DNA of 64,000 nucleotides. Source: Gracilariopsis chorda (Eukaryota > Rhodophyta > Florideophyceae > Gracilariales > Gracilariaceae). The DNA lies in NCBI GenBank assembly GCA_003194525.1, contig NBIV01000202.1, forward strand, positions 62,001 through 126,000. The letters are read 5' to 3'. Position numbers and translations under genes: made by a program. This document shows positions 44,346 through 58,547 of this stretch, piece by piece (the stretch's first letter is position 1; each line of letters begins with the position of its first letter). The notes below the pieces were generated by a model. The model was not told the DNA's origin, searched no databases, and worked only from the letters and a program-made list of their open reading frames with translations.

Positions 44346-47300
44346 TGTTGGAAAAGTACCTGTTCTGTCACTGAAAACCAAATGTGCCGGGGAGCATGGG
44401 CTGTGTTGGAGGGTGCCGCTGCAAAAGCGCATATGCGTCGCTGTGCAAATTCAACGTGAATCTGGATTGTGATTGACTACTGCAAATACGCATATGCACT
44501 GTAGTGCGTACAAGTGGTAGTACACAAGTGGGTTAGATTGGCACACCCACGTGTCCAGCTAGTACAGTGCGCACAGTGTACAGGGCACGTACCTATGATA
44601 GATGGACACACCGCACATGTGGTACAGAAGTGGTACCTTGGTGAGGAGTATGGGCACTGGTATCAGGTTTACCGGTACAACAAGTGGAAAATGACGTGTC
44701 AGTTGATGCAGTTACACGTACAAGTGATGTGGTGAATTACTGTGACGTGCATGGATGAATTTGGATGCGTTGGCATGCGTTGGCTATTGAAAGTTGGTAA
44801 GGAAGTTGAGGGGATGGAAGGGAAGTTCGCCAGCTCTAGCTTGGATTTACTTGGAGGTCCTTCAGGCATATCTTATATACCACTCTAAACTCGAATTGCG
44901 CGGGAACACCAACTACAAGTAAAACCTAAACCACTAAGCAGGGACACTCAATACTACCAATCATCATCTAACATGACATAGCCAGCTCAGCACAACCTCA
45001 TTACATCAACGCACACCAACGCACTAACGTTCCGTAATAGTTACGTGCATACACATGACCATGACAAGGCACAAATTCACGACTCCAACACACGCCAGCA
45101 CATGCCAACACATCACGGCAAGTCAACACATCACGGTAAGTCGGCACGTAACCTGTGGTGTTAGCGCCATGTCATCAAGTGGCAATGCATCAAGTGGCAA
45201 TGCACACAACACCCACGTCATCAATATACCCGTGCATGTGTAAACCTGTTGACAGTGCATGCGCACCTTACCATTGTACCAACCACTGCTGTACCACTTG
45301 TACCAGGTGTCAACCACTTCACCAGTATCCCCTGCACACAACGTACACTGTGACTACTGTAATAGCTGGACACGTGGGTGTGTCCAACCGATCCAGTTAT
45401 GCCATACCACTTGTACGCACCACGTTGCATATGTACATGTGCAGTACCCAATCAGAAGCCAGTTTCACGTTGGGTTCGCGCACACGCGCATATGCGCTTT
45501 TGCAGAGGTACCCTCCAAAACATCCCATGCTCCCCGGAACATTTGGTTTTCAGTGACAGCATAGGTACTACTGCCAATACCTAACCCGCGTGCGTTGCAA
45601 CAGGTTATGGGCCCAGAGCGTCGACTGTTTGCAGACGTTGCGCTCTACTAATATCTTTTTGGATTTTACGAAGACTGGTTTTTCTTTCGCGCAGGTACGC
45701 GTTGCGTTGCAAGCGAGCGAATCTTGTGGAAGTCGAGTGGCAGTGGTGAAAGTAGGCAAAGCGTTCAGAGACACCTTCTCTGGTAAGCCGACCTGCGCCT
45801 GTTCCGATCCCTGCTTCTTTGCTTCAGTGCATAAGGAAGACCGCGCTATTTTCCGGCAAGCGACTAGAAGGGGTTAACTGGTGAAAGCTTATTGCGTCAG
45901 CTACTAGCCTCCCTTGGACGTCTCGTACGGATTGTAAAGCCCCTCCCTCTGAAGTGCGCAGAGCAGTATTGGTCGCAGAAACCGCATCTCACCTGAAGAG
46001 AGTTACCAGGGACCAGAGGATTCGGACCTCTAGGGTAGCGGGGATAGTATCTACTGCCAGTGCGCCCATCTTAAGAAGTTTTATTTGTGTCCAGGCTCGT
46101 ATCAGTACGTCCTGTGAGTATATTCCGGGCGTTGAGTACCCGAAATCCGCATGAGATCGCGTACGAGACGCGTCTCGACAAGCGTAGTAGACTTGGTTAC
46201 ACGGTCTCCGCTGAAGTTTTCGCTGTTGAGTGTTTGAGATTCTTCTCCACTCCAGTTTTTCTGGTTCTTTGTGTAACAGAAGCCTTGAAATACCTCTTTC
46301 GGCTTCAATACATTGCGTGGATATCACTACATTTGGCATCTACATAGTTGCTTTTGTTGCTTTTCTTTGGTTCTAGTCCCGTAGGAACCATGTCCAACTC
46401 CGAAGTTGAAACGGAATCCACCTCTGGAATGAAAATTCCTCGTTTACATGGTAAGCGTGGTGATGATTATATTCTGTGGCGTCACCGTCTCCGTGCTGCA
46501 TGCCGTATTAATGGTGTCTGGAATGTCGCAAATCTCTCTGGGGTTCAATCTACCACATATATTTTAACTCAAGACACAACTACCGCAGGTAGTGGCACTG
46601 AAATAGCAACTCCCCGTATCATTGCGAAACCATAAAAGGCTTGTGGTATCATCATCTGTGCTCTTGGTGATGCTCCATTACGCGTAGTCATGGACGTGGA
46701 TGATGATCCTGCCCGTATGTTGCAACTCTTGGATGGACTTTATGCCTCCAATAGGACTGTATCTAGAATTGCAGTGCAGACACGATTGTTCCGAATGTCG
46801 TACAGCGGTGAGAACATGTCCAGCTATGTGGATCAATACACGGCATTCTTTGCTCAGTTAGACCGTATGGGCAAGGATGCTGCTATACCGGAGTCTCACA
46901 AGGCACCTATGCTACTTGCTTCCATTGGTCCGAACATTTCGTTGGATTCCACGGCTGCTGCACTACGTACCAAGGACATATCGGAACTGACTTGGGACTA
47001 TGTGGCAACCACTTTGATCGATGAGTACAATGCTCGTCTGGTCAGTTCTTCTAGTTCTGGACGTACGCGAAGTCGAAAGAAGAACAGAAGCAAAGGTTCT
47101 GGTGGTTCACGTGTGTCCCAAAACTCCAGTCACACTCAGTTCAGGGATGGAAGTGACTCTGATGATCGGCCAAGTACAGCTGGTAGAGCATATGTGGTGT
47201 CCAGTAACCGGACTTATCACTGTGAATTTTGTGATCGTGATGGTAACACAAAGGACAGATGCCATGTGAATCCCGATAACCCGGATAATCACTTACCCAA

Positions 47301-48252
47301 AAGCATCCTGGACAAGCTTAACATCAAATGGAAGAGCAAATCTGGGGCGTCCAAGTCTTGCAATAAGCCGGCTGGTAGTTCATCAAAGATTGAGGTATGT
47401 GGTATGGCACTGGAAAAGTCTTCCATCGTACCTCCCGACAGTTGTGATATGGACACCTATGCCGATAGTGGTGCTACATCACACTTTTTCCATTCGGTGT
47501 CTGCGTTTATTCCCGAGTCTTTGCACAACGTAGAAACTTGAACCATCATGTTTGCCGACAACACTGAAGTATGTACAACGCAGCGGGGTGACATAGTATT
47601 GCCATTTGAGTACGCAAACCTACGATTGACTGATGTCCTGTTCGTTCCAGAACTGGAATACAGTTTGGTGTCCATAGGATGCTTGGCGGACAAGGGCATT
47701 GAATCTTTCTTTCGCTCAACTGAAGTTCGTCTCACCTTGGACAATGGTTTTGTAGTCGGCAGTGGCCATCGCGATCGACGCTCGGTGTTGTACACCTTAC
47801 CCGATCCGATATTGCAAGGTACCAACCCAACCCCATTCTCGTCACCAACTAGTGGAGATCATTGCATGAAGACATCGGAGTCCATTATTGCTAATCTATG
47901 GCATCGGCGACTTGCCCACATCAATGCGCGCGACCTCCAGTCAGTTTAAAAACATGCTGAAGGGGTGCCGAAGATGTCAGGAATGGAGGAGATATGCCGC
48001 CCGTGTATGCTTGGTAAGGCGCATAAACTTCCGTTCCCTGGCAAATACGACCGAGCATCAGCCGTAGGTGAGGTGGTACACTCCGATATACTAGGACCCC
48101 TTGTACCTTCATTCCCACAAAGGTTTCAATATGCCTCTACCTTCCTTGACGAGCATTCAAGGTATGCACTCTTAGGCTTCATGACCCATAAAAGTGAAAT
48201 TGCTGTTGTATTCGATGCAATTGAGCACAAGTTCCAGCAGCTTGGATGAGTG
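44346..48252 (+). mobile_element. Tandem copia unit 2 (3,907 bp)
   Basis: Same order as unit 1, no length difference and only a few substitutions. Composite LTR 44,346-45,602, primer-binding site 45,603-45,616, gag from 46,390. Confidence 0.92.
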
Positions 48253-51200
48253 TGTTGGAAAAGTACCTGTTCTGTCACTGAAAACCAAATGTGCCGGGGA
48301 GCATGGGCTGTGTTGGAGGGTGCCGCTGCAAAAGCGCATATGCGTCGCTGTGCAAATTCAACGTGAATCTGGATTGTGATTGACTACTGCAAATACGCAT
48401 ATGCACTGTAGTGCGTACAAGTGGTAGTACACAAGTGGGTTAGATTGGCACACCCACGTGTCCAGCTAGTACAGTGCGCACAGTGTACAGGGCACGTACC
48501 TATGATAGATGGACACACCGCACATGTGGTACAGAAGTGGTACCTTGGTGAGGAGTATGGGCACTGGTATCAGGTTTACCGGTACAACAAGTGGAAAATG
48601 ACGTGTCAGTTGATGCAGTTACACGTACAAGTGATGTGGTGAATTACTGTGACGTGCATGGATGAATTTGGATGCGTTGGCATGCGTTGGCTATTGAAAG
48701 TTGGTAAGGAAGTTGAGGGGATGGAAGGGAAGTTCGCCAGCTCTAGCTTGGATTTACTTGGAGGTCCTTCAGGCATATCTTATATACCACTCTAAACTCG
48801 AATTGCGCGGGAACACCAACTACAAGTAAAACCTAAACCACTAAGCAGGGACACTCAATACTACCAATCATCATCTAACATGACATAGCCAGCTCAGCAC
48901 AACCTCATTACATCAACGCACACCAACGCACTAACGTTCCGTAATAGTTACGTGCATACACATGACCATGACAAGGCACAAATTCACGACTCCAACACAC
49001 GCCAGCACATGCCAACACATCACGGCAAGTCAACACATCACGGTAAGTCGGCACGTAACCTGTGGTGTTAGCGCCATGTCATCAAGTGGCAATGCATCAA
49101 GTGGCAATGCACACAACACCCACGTCATCAATATACCCGTGCATGTGTAAACCTGTTGACAGTGCATGCGCACCTTACCATTGTACCAACCACTGCTGTA
49201 CCACTTGTACCAGGTGTCAACCACTTCACCAGTATCCCCTGCACACAACGTACACTGTGACTACTGTAATAGCTGGACACGTGGGTGTGTCCAACCGATC
49301 CAGTTATGCCATACCACTTGTACGCACCACGTTGCATATGTACATGTGCAGTACCCAATCAGAAGCCAGTTTCACGTTGGGTTCGCGCACACGCGCATAT
49401 GCGCTTTTGCAGAGGTACCCTCCAAAACATCCCATGCTCCCCGGAACATTTGGTTTTCAGTGACAGCATAGGTACTACTGCCAATACCTAACCCGCGTGC
49501 GTTGCAACAGGTTATGGGCCCAGAGCGTCGACTGTTTGCAGACGTTGCGCTCTACTAATATCTTTTTGGATTTTACGAAGACTGGTTTTTCTTTCGCGCA
49601 GGTACGCGTTGCGTTGCAAGCGAGCGAATCTTGTGGAAGTCGAGTGGCAGTGGTGAAAGTAGGCAAAGCGTTCAGAGACACCTTCTCTGGTAAGCCGACC
49701 TGCGCCTGTTCCGATCCCTGCTTCTTTGCTTCAGTGCATAAGGAAGACCGCGCTATTTTCCGGCAAGCGACTAGAAGGGGTTAACTGGTGAAAGCTTATT
49801 GCGTCAGCTACTAGCCTCCCTTGGACGTCTCGTACGGATTGTAAAGCCCCTCCCTCTGAAGTGCGCAGAGCAGTATTGGTCGCAGAAACCGCATCTCACC
49901 TGAAGAGAGTTACCAGGGACCAGAGGATTCGGACCTCTAGGGTAGCGGGGATAGTATCTACTGCCAGTGCGCCCATCTTAAGAAGTTTTATTTGTGTCCA
50001 GGCTCGTATCAGTACGTCCTGTGAGTATATTCCGGGCGTTGAGTACCCGAAATCCGCATGAGATCGCGTACGAGACGCGTCTCGACAAGCGTAGTAGACT
50101 TGGTTACACGGTCTCCGCTGAAGTTTTCGCTGTTGAGTGTTTGAGATTCTTCTCCACTCCAGTTTTTCTGGTTCTTTGTGTAACAGAAGCCTTGAAATAC
50201 CTCTTTCGGCTTCAATACATTGCGTGGATATCACTACATTTGGCATCTACATAGTTGCTTTTGTTGCTTTTCTTTGGTTCTAGTCCCGTAGGAACCATGT
50301 CCAACTCCGAAGTTGAAACGGAATCCACCTCTGGAATGAAAATTCCTCGTTTACATGGTAAGCGTGGTGATGATTATATTCTGTGGCGTCACCGTCTCCG
50401 TGCTGCATGCCGTATTAATGGTGTCTGGAATGTCGCAAATCTCTCTGGGGTTCAATCTACCACATATATTTTAACTCAAGACACAACTACCGCAGGTAGT
50501 GGCACTGAAATAGCAACTCCCCGTATCATTGCGAAACCATAAAAGGCTTGTGGTATCATCATCTGTGCTCTTGGTGATGCTCCATTACGCGTAGTCATGG
50601 ACGTGGATGATGATCCTGCCCGTATGTTGCAACTCTTGGATGGACTTTATGCCTCCAATAGGACTGTATCTAGAATTGCAGTGCAGACACGATTGTTCCG
50701 AATGTCGTACAGCGGTGAGAACATGTCCAGCTATGTGGATCAATACACGGCATTCTTTGCTCAGTTAGACCGTATGGGCAAGGATGCTGCTATACCGGAG
50801 TCTCACAAGGCACCTATGCTACTTGCTTCCATTGGTCCGAACATTTCGTTGGATTCCACGGCTGCTGCACTACGTACCAAGGACATATCGGAACTGACTT
50901 GGGACTATGTGGCAACCACTTTGATCGATGAGTACAATGCTCGTCTGGTCAGTTCTTCTAGTTCTGGACGTACGCGAAGTCGAAAGAAGAACAGAAGCAA
51001 AGGTTCTGGTGGTTCACGTGTGTCCCAAAACTCCAGTCACACTCAGTTCAGGGATGGAAGTGACTCTGATGATCGGCCAAGTACAGCTGGTAGAGCATAT
51101 GTGGTGTCCAGTAACCGGACTTATCACTGTGAATTTTGTGATCGTGATGGTAACACAAAGGACAGATGCCATGTGAATCCCGATAACCCGGATAATCACT

Positions 51201-52159
51201 TACCCAAAAGCATCCTGGACAAGCTTAACATCAAATGGAAGAGCAAATCTGGGGCGTCCAAGTCTTGCAATAAGCCGGCTGGTAGTTCATCAAAGATTGA
51301 GGTATGTGGTATGGCACTGGAAAAGTCTTCCATCGTACCTCCCGACAGTTGTGATATGGACACCTATGCCGATAGTGGTGCTACATCACACTTTTTCCAT
51401 TCGGTGTCTGCGTTTATTCCCGAGTCTTTGCACAACGTAGAAACTTGAACCATCATGTTTGCCGACAACACTGAAGTATGTACAACGCAGCGGGGTGACA
51501 TAGTATTGCCATTTGAGTACGCAAACCTACGATTGACTGATGTCCTGTTCGTTCCAGAACTGGAATACAGTTTGGTGTCCATAGGATGCTTGGCGGACAA
51601 GGGCATTGAATCTTTCTTTCGCTCAACTGAAGTTCGTCTCACCTTGGACAATGGTTTTGTAGTCGGCAGTGGCCATCGCGATCGACGCTCGGTGTTGTAC
51701 ACCTTACCCGATCCGATATTGCAAGGTACCAACCCAACCCCATTCTCGTCACCAACTAGTGGAGATCATTGCATGAAGACATCGGAGTCCATTATTGCTA
51801 ATCTATGGCATCGGCGACTTGCCCACATCAATGCGCGCGACCTCCAGTCAGTTTAAAAACATGCTGAAGGGGTGCCGAAGATGTCAGGAATGGAGGAGAT
51901 ATGCCGCCCGTGTATGCTTGGTAAGGCGCATAAACTTCCGTTCCCTGGCAAATACGACCGAGCATCAGCCGTAGGTGAGGTGGTACACTCCGATATACTA
52001 GGACCCCTTGTACCTTCATTCCCACAAAGGTTTCAATATGCCTCTACCTTCCTTGACGAGCATTCAAGGTATGCACTCTTAGGCTTCATGACCCATAAAA
52101 GTGAAATTGCTGTTGTATTCGATGCAATTGAGCACAAGTTCCAGCAGCTTGGATGAGTG
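48253..52159 (+). mobile_element. Tandem copia unit 3 (3,907 bp)
   Basis: Same order as units 1 and 2. Composite LTR 48,253-49,509, primer-binding site 49,510-49,523, gag from 50,297. Units 2 and 3 share variants absent from unit 1 and from the long copy, so they are the most closely related pair. Confidence 0.92.
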
Positions 52160-53416
52160 TGTTGGAAAAGTACCTGTTCTGTCACTGAAAACCAAATGTG
52201 CCGGGGAGCATGGGCTGTGTTGGAGGGTGCCGCTGCAAAAGCGCATATGCGTCGCTGTGCAAATTCAACGTGAATCTGGATTGTGATTGACTACTGCAAA
52301 TACGCATATGCACTGTAGTGCGTACAAGTGGTAGTACACAAGTGGGTTAGATTGGCACACCCACGTGTCCAGCTAGTACAGTGCGCACAGTGTACAGGGC
52401 ACGTACCTATGATAGATGGACACACCGCACATGTGGTACAGAAGTGGTACCTTGGTGAGGAGTATGGGTACTGGTATCAGGTTTACCGGTACAACAAGTG
52501 GAAAATGACGTGTCAGTTGATGCAGTTACACGTACAAGTGATGTGGTGAATTACTGTGACGTGCATGGATGAATTTGGATGCGTTGGCATGCGTTGGCTA
52601 TTGAAAGTTGGTAAGGAAGTTGAGGGGATGGAAGGGAAGTTCGCCAGCTCTAGCTTGGATTTACTTGGAGGTCCTTCAGGCATATCTTATATACCACTCT
52701 AAACTCGAATTGCGCGGGAACACCAACTACAAGTAAAACCTAAACCACTAAGCAGGGACACTCAATACTACCAATTATCATCTAACATGACATAGCCAGC
52801 TCAGCACAACCTCATTACATCAACGCACACCAACGCACTAACGTTCCGTAATAGTTACGTGCATACACATGACCATGACAAGGCACAAATTCACGACTCC
52901 AACACACGCCAGCACATGCCAACACATCACGGCAAGTCAACACATCACGGTAAGTCGGCACGTAACCTGTGGTGTTAGCGCCATGTCATCAAGTGGCAAT
53001 GCATCAAGTGGCAATGCACACAACACCCACGTCATCAATATACCCGTGCATGTGTAAACCTGTTGACAGTGCATGCGCACCTTACCATTGTACCAACCAC
53101 TGCTGTACCACTTGTACCAGGTGTCAACCACTTCACCAGTATCCCCTGCACACAACGTACACTGTGACTACTGTAATAGCTGGACACGTGGGTGTGTCCA
53201 ACCGATCCAGTTATGCCATACCACTTGTACGCACCACGTTGCATATGTACATTTGCAGTACCCAATCAGAAGCCAGTTTCACGTTGGGTTCGCGCACACG
53301 CGCATATGCGCTTTTGCAGAGGTACCCTCCAAAACATCCCATGCTCCCCGGAACATTTGGTTTTCAGTGACAGCATAGGTACTACTGCCAATACCTAACC
53401 CGCGTGCGTTGCAACA
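52160..53416 (+). repeat. Composite LTR, fourth copy
   Basis: Same 1,257-bp composite as in the array units with a few substitutions; serves as the 5' LTR of the long copy. Confidence 0.85.
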
Positions 53417-56400
53417 GGTTATGGGCCCAGAGCGTCGACTGTTTGCAGACGTTGCGCTCTACTAATATCTTTTTGGATTTTACGAAGACTGGTTTTTCTT
53501 TCGCGCAGGTACGCGTTGCGTTGCAAGCGAGCGAATCTTGTGGAAGTCGAGTGGCAGTGGTGAAAGTAGGCAAAGCGTTCAGAGACACCTTCTCTGGTAA
53601 GCCGACCTGCGCCTGTTCCGATCCCTGCTTCTTTGCTTCAGTGCATAAGGAAGACCGCGCTATTTTCCGGCAAGCGACTAGAAGGGGTTAACTGGTGAAA
53701 GCTTATTGCGTCAGCTACTAGCCTCCCTTGGACGTCTCGTACGGATTGTAAAGCCCCTCCCTCTGAAGTGCGCAGAGCAGTATTGGTCGCAGAAACCGCA
53801 TCTCACCTGAAGAGAGTTACCAGGGACCAGAGGATTCGGACCTCTAGGGTAGCGGGGATAGTATCTACTGCCAGTGCGCCCATCTTAAGAAGTTTTATTT
53901 GTGTCCAGGCTCGTATCAGTACGTCCTGTGAGTATATTCCGGGCGTTGAGTACCCGAAATCCGCATGAGATCGCGTACGAGACGCGTCTCGACAAGCGTA
54001 GTAGACTTGGTTACACGGTCTCCGCTGAAGTTTTCGCTGTTGAGTGTTTGAGATTCTTCTCCACTCCAGTTTTTCTGGTTCTTTGTGTAACAGAAGCCTT
54101 GAAATACCTCTTTCGGCTTCAATACATTGCGTGGATATCACTACATTTGGCATCTACATAGTTGCTTTTGTTGCTTTTCTTTGGTTCTAGTCCCGTAGGA
54201 ACCATGTCCAACTCCGAAGTTGAAACGGAATCCACCTCTGGAATGAAAATTCCTCGTTTACATGGTAAGCGTGGTGATGATTATATTCTGTGGCGTCACC
54301 GTCTCCGTGCTGCATGCCGTATTAATGGTGTCTGGAATGTCGCAAATCTCTCTGGGGTTCAATCTACCACATATATTTTAACTCAAGACACAACTACCGC
54401 AGGTAGTGGCACTGAAATAGCAACTCCCCGTATCATTGCGAAACCATAAAAGGCTTGTGGTATCATCATCTGTGCTCTTGGTGATGCTCCATTACGCGTA
54501 GTCATGGACGTGGATGATGATCCTGCCCGTATGTTGCAACTCTTGGATGGACTTTATGCCTCCAATAGGACTGTATCTAGAATTGCAGTGCAGACACGAT
54601 TGTTCCGAATGTCGTACAGCGGTGAGAACATGTCCAGCTATGTGGATCAATACACGGCATTCTTTGCTCAGTTAGACCGTATGGGCAAGGATGCTGCTAT
54701 ACCGGAGTCTCACAAGGCACCTATGCTACTTGCTTCCATTGGTCCGAACAGTTCGTTGGATTCCACGGCTGCTGCACTACGTACCAAGGACATATCGGAA
54801 CTGACTTGGGACTATGTGGCAACCACTTTGATCGATGAGTACAATGCTCGTCTGGTCAGTTCTTCTAGTTCTGGACGTACGCGAAGTCGAAAGAAGAACA
54901 GAAGCAAAGGTTCTGGTGGTTCACGTGTGTCCCAAAACTCCAGTCACACTCAGTTCAGGGATGGAAGTGACTCTGATGATCGGCCAAGTACAGCTGGTAG
55001 AGCATATGTGGTGTCCAGTAACCGGACTTATCACTGTGAATTTTGTGATCGTGATGGTAACACAAAGGACAGATGCCATGTGAATCCCGATAACCCGGAT
55101 AATCACTTACCCAAAAGCATCCTGGACAAGCTTAACATCAAATGGAAGAGCAAATCTGGGGCGTCCAAGTCTTGCAATAAGCCGGCTGGTAGTTCATCAA
55201 AGATTGAGGTATGTGGTATGGCACTGGAAAAGTCTTCCATCGTACCTCCCGACAGTTGTGATATGGACACCTATGCCGATAGTGGTGCTACATCACACTT
55301 TTTCCATTCGGTGTCTGCGTTTATTCCCGAGTCTTTGCACAACGTAGAAACTTGAACCATCATGTTTGCCGACAACACTGAAGTATGTACAACGCAGCGG
55401 GGTGACATAGTATTGCCATTTGAGTACGCAAACCTACGATTGACTGATGTCCTGTTCGTTCCAGAACTGGAATACAGTTTGGTGTCCATAGGATGCTTGG
55501 CGGACAAGGGCATTGAATCTTTCTTTCGCTCAAGTGAAGTTCGTCTCACCTTGGACAATGGTTTTGTAGTCGGCAGTGGCCATCGCGATCGACGCTCGGT
55601 GTTGTACACCTTACCCGATCCGATATTGCAAGGTACCAACCCAACCCCATTCTCGTCACCAACTAGTGGAGATCATTGCATGAAGACATCGGAGTCCAGT
55701 ATTGCTAATCTATGGCATCGGCGACTTGCCCACATCAATGCGTGCGACCTCCAGTCAGTTTACAAACATGCTGAAGGGGTGCCGAAGATGTCGGGAATGG
55801 AGGAGATATGCCGCCCGTGTATGCTTGGTAAGGCGCATAAACTTCCGTTCCCTGGAAAATACGACCGAGCATCAGCCGTAGGTGTGGTGGTACACTCCGA
55901 TATACTAGGACCCCTTGTACCTTCATTCCCACAAAGGTTTCAGTATGCCTCTACCTTCCTTGACGAGCATTCAAGGTATGCACTCTTAGGTTTCATGACC
56001 CATAAAAGTGAAATTGCTGTTGTATTCGATGCAGTTGAGCACAAGTTCCAACAGCTTGGAGGAGTGGCCATTGCGAAAGTGCACTCGGATAATGCCCAGG
56101 AGTGTATTGCGTTGCAGTTGAACCCTGCCAACAGTCTTGAAGACACTTCTTTCTCTCCTCCGTATACTCCGGAACACAATGCAATAGCCGAGCGCATCAA
56201 TCGCACTATGGAGGAAGCTGCTCGAGCTTTGCTCATACAGGCAAGTCTCCCAGAGTGCTTGTGGCCATACGAATTAAAGCACGTCATACATGTTCCCAAT
56301 AGGGTTTATCACTCAGCCACTGGAAGCAGCCCTTACCTTTTGATGACTGGTTCAAAACCATCCCTGAAGCATGTCAAAGTGTTTGGGTGTGCTGCGTTCG

Positions 56401-58547
56401 TGCTTAAGATGAAACCGGATACCAAGTTCGAGTCTCGTGCACTTAAGGGAGTGTACTTGCAAACTCTTGAGCATGGTGTGTATGATGTTTTAGTCAATGA
56501 TAGTGATGAGATTCCACGCATTGTAAAGTCTCGGCATGTGACATTTGACGAGTCCAAGTTCCCTGGGGCACCATTTCTGGAACATGTTATGAGTGATGAA
56601 GGTGCATCAAATGATACTTATGAATGCACAGATCACTCTGAAATCGATACTGAGAGTGGTATTATGGTTTCTGTGGACACCCAATTCGACATTGAGAGTG
56701 ATACGGAACATATTGAATCCACTCCTATACCAACGGCACAGAGCATTGAAAGCGGTACCGATCATCCAGATGATAGCGAGCATACGTCTGGTGACGATTC
56801 GGACCCAGACAATTGTGGTGAGCATGCCCCAAGTGCTAGTCAACATACTTCGGACACTGATGTCTTACCGGAATCTGAACCAGAACCACGCTATCCTCGC
56901 CGTACACGACGTGCACCAGCTAAGTGGTGGTACATGGCCGGTAGTGCAACGTCACAAATGGATATTACTACCAGTGATGAACCTACTCTGGGCGAAGCAC
57001 TGTCTGCCACACCACTTGAGCAGAGCCTTTAGAAGAGTGCCATTGATGAAGAACTGACATCTTTGGAGGAGAAGAACACTTGGGAGGAGGATGAATCACC
57101 TGCCTCTCAGCCTCTTCCTACTCATGTCATTTTAAACGTAAAGCGCGATGCCAAAGGATCGGTTGACAGACTCAAGGCTAGGGTTGTGGCTGCTGGCAAT
57201 CACCAGACATTCGGGCAGAACTACATGGAGACATATGCGCCAGTAGTGCCATTTAGCCTGGTCCGCATGTTCCTGTACGTCGCACTTTGTCTTCAGATAT
57301 ATGTGGCCCAAGTAGATTTTAAGACTGCATTTCTCAATGGTGAGCTTAAAGAAGACGTGTGGGTGATGTCGCCGCGTGGTGTTACCGGTCTGACCACAAA
57401 GTGCTATAAGTTACTCAAGGCTATGTACGGTTTGAAACAGGCTCATCTAGCATGGCACACCAAGTTCAAAGCAGACATGAAGAGGTTGGGTTTTGAGGAA
57501 CTACCCAGCGCACCGTGCGTATTCAAGCGAAAGCTTGGAGATGGCATCTATGCCTACATACTAGTATATGTGGACGACATTCTGGTGTTCACGCCAACGC
57601 TGGAGCAACGGGCTACGGTGTTGGAGGAGCTCAAAACACTCTATGACCTCCGCATTGAGAACCGAATCACTCTGTACCTTGGCGTGGAGCTGTCATGGAA
57701 GATAGGTACAGCCGTACAACTCCTTGGTGTCAAGCAGGGACAGTCGCTGTATATTGAAAGTATACTTCGAAGATTTGGTGTTCAGAACGCTAAGCCAGTA
57801 CCTAGCCCTATGGTGGAGTGCTTCTTCACATCTCTAGCAATCGAGGAGGACAGATCACCAATGGATGTGCAGTTGTACCAGCAGATTATCGGGTCTCTGC
57901 TGTACTTGGCACTACGTACTAGGGTGGATATAGTTGCTCCAGTTCTCATCTTGGCTGGTTTTCAGAGTGCTCCTACCGCTTGATGTCACAAAGCTGTGAA
58001 GCGTGTGCTCAGGTACCTGTGTGGAATGCAACAGCATGGGCCATGCTACAGGCCTGGGTCGCTAGATCTGCATGGTTTTGTGGACTTTGACTACGCTGGA
58101 GACACTGAGAGTCGGAAGTCGATGTCTGGGAATATCGTTACACTTGGGTCAGCAACCTGCTGGTATAGTGGTAGAAAACAAGCGTCAGTTGTGCTATCAA
58201 GTGGTGAGGCGGAGTACTATGCTCTGACTTTGGCTCCACAGGAAGTGGTATGGGTTGCTCGTGTGCTACGGGAATGCGGCATCGACATGAAACCTTTGGT
58301 TCCTCTACACTCTGACAACCAGTGCGCATTGGAGTGGGCTGGTGGTGAAAGGTGTCCTTCTAGTCGTGCTACGCACATTGATGTAAACGTTCACTTTATC
58401 CGAGATCTCATAAGAGACAATGTGATTAGTGTTCAATACGTCCCAAGTGAGCTGAATGATGCCGATTTACTCACCAAGCCATTGGGACGTATGAGTGTTA
58501 AAGCAATTCTCAAACGGCTTGGTCTTGGACAGGAACTCGAGGAGGAG

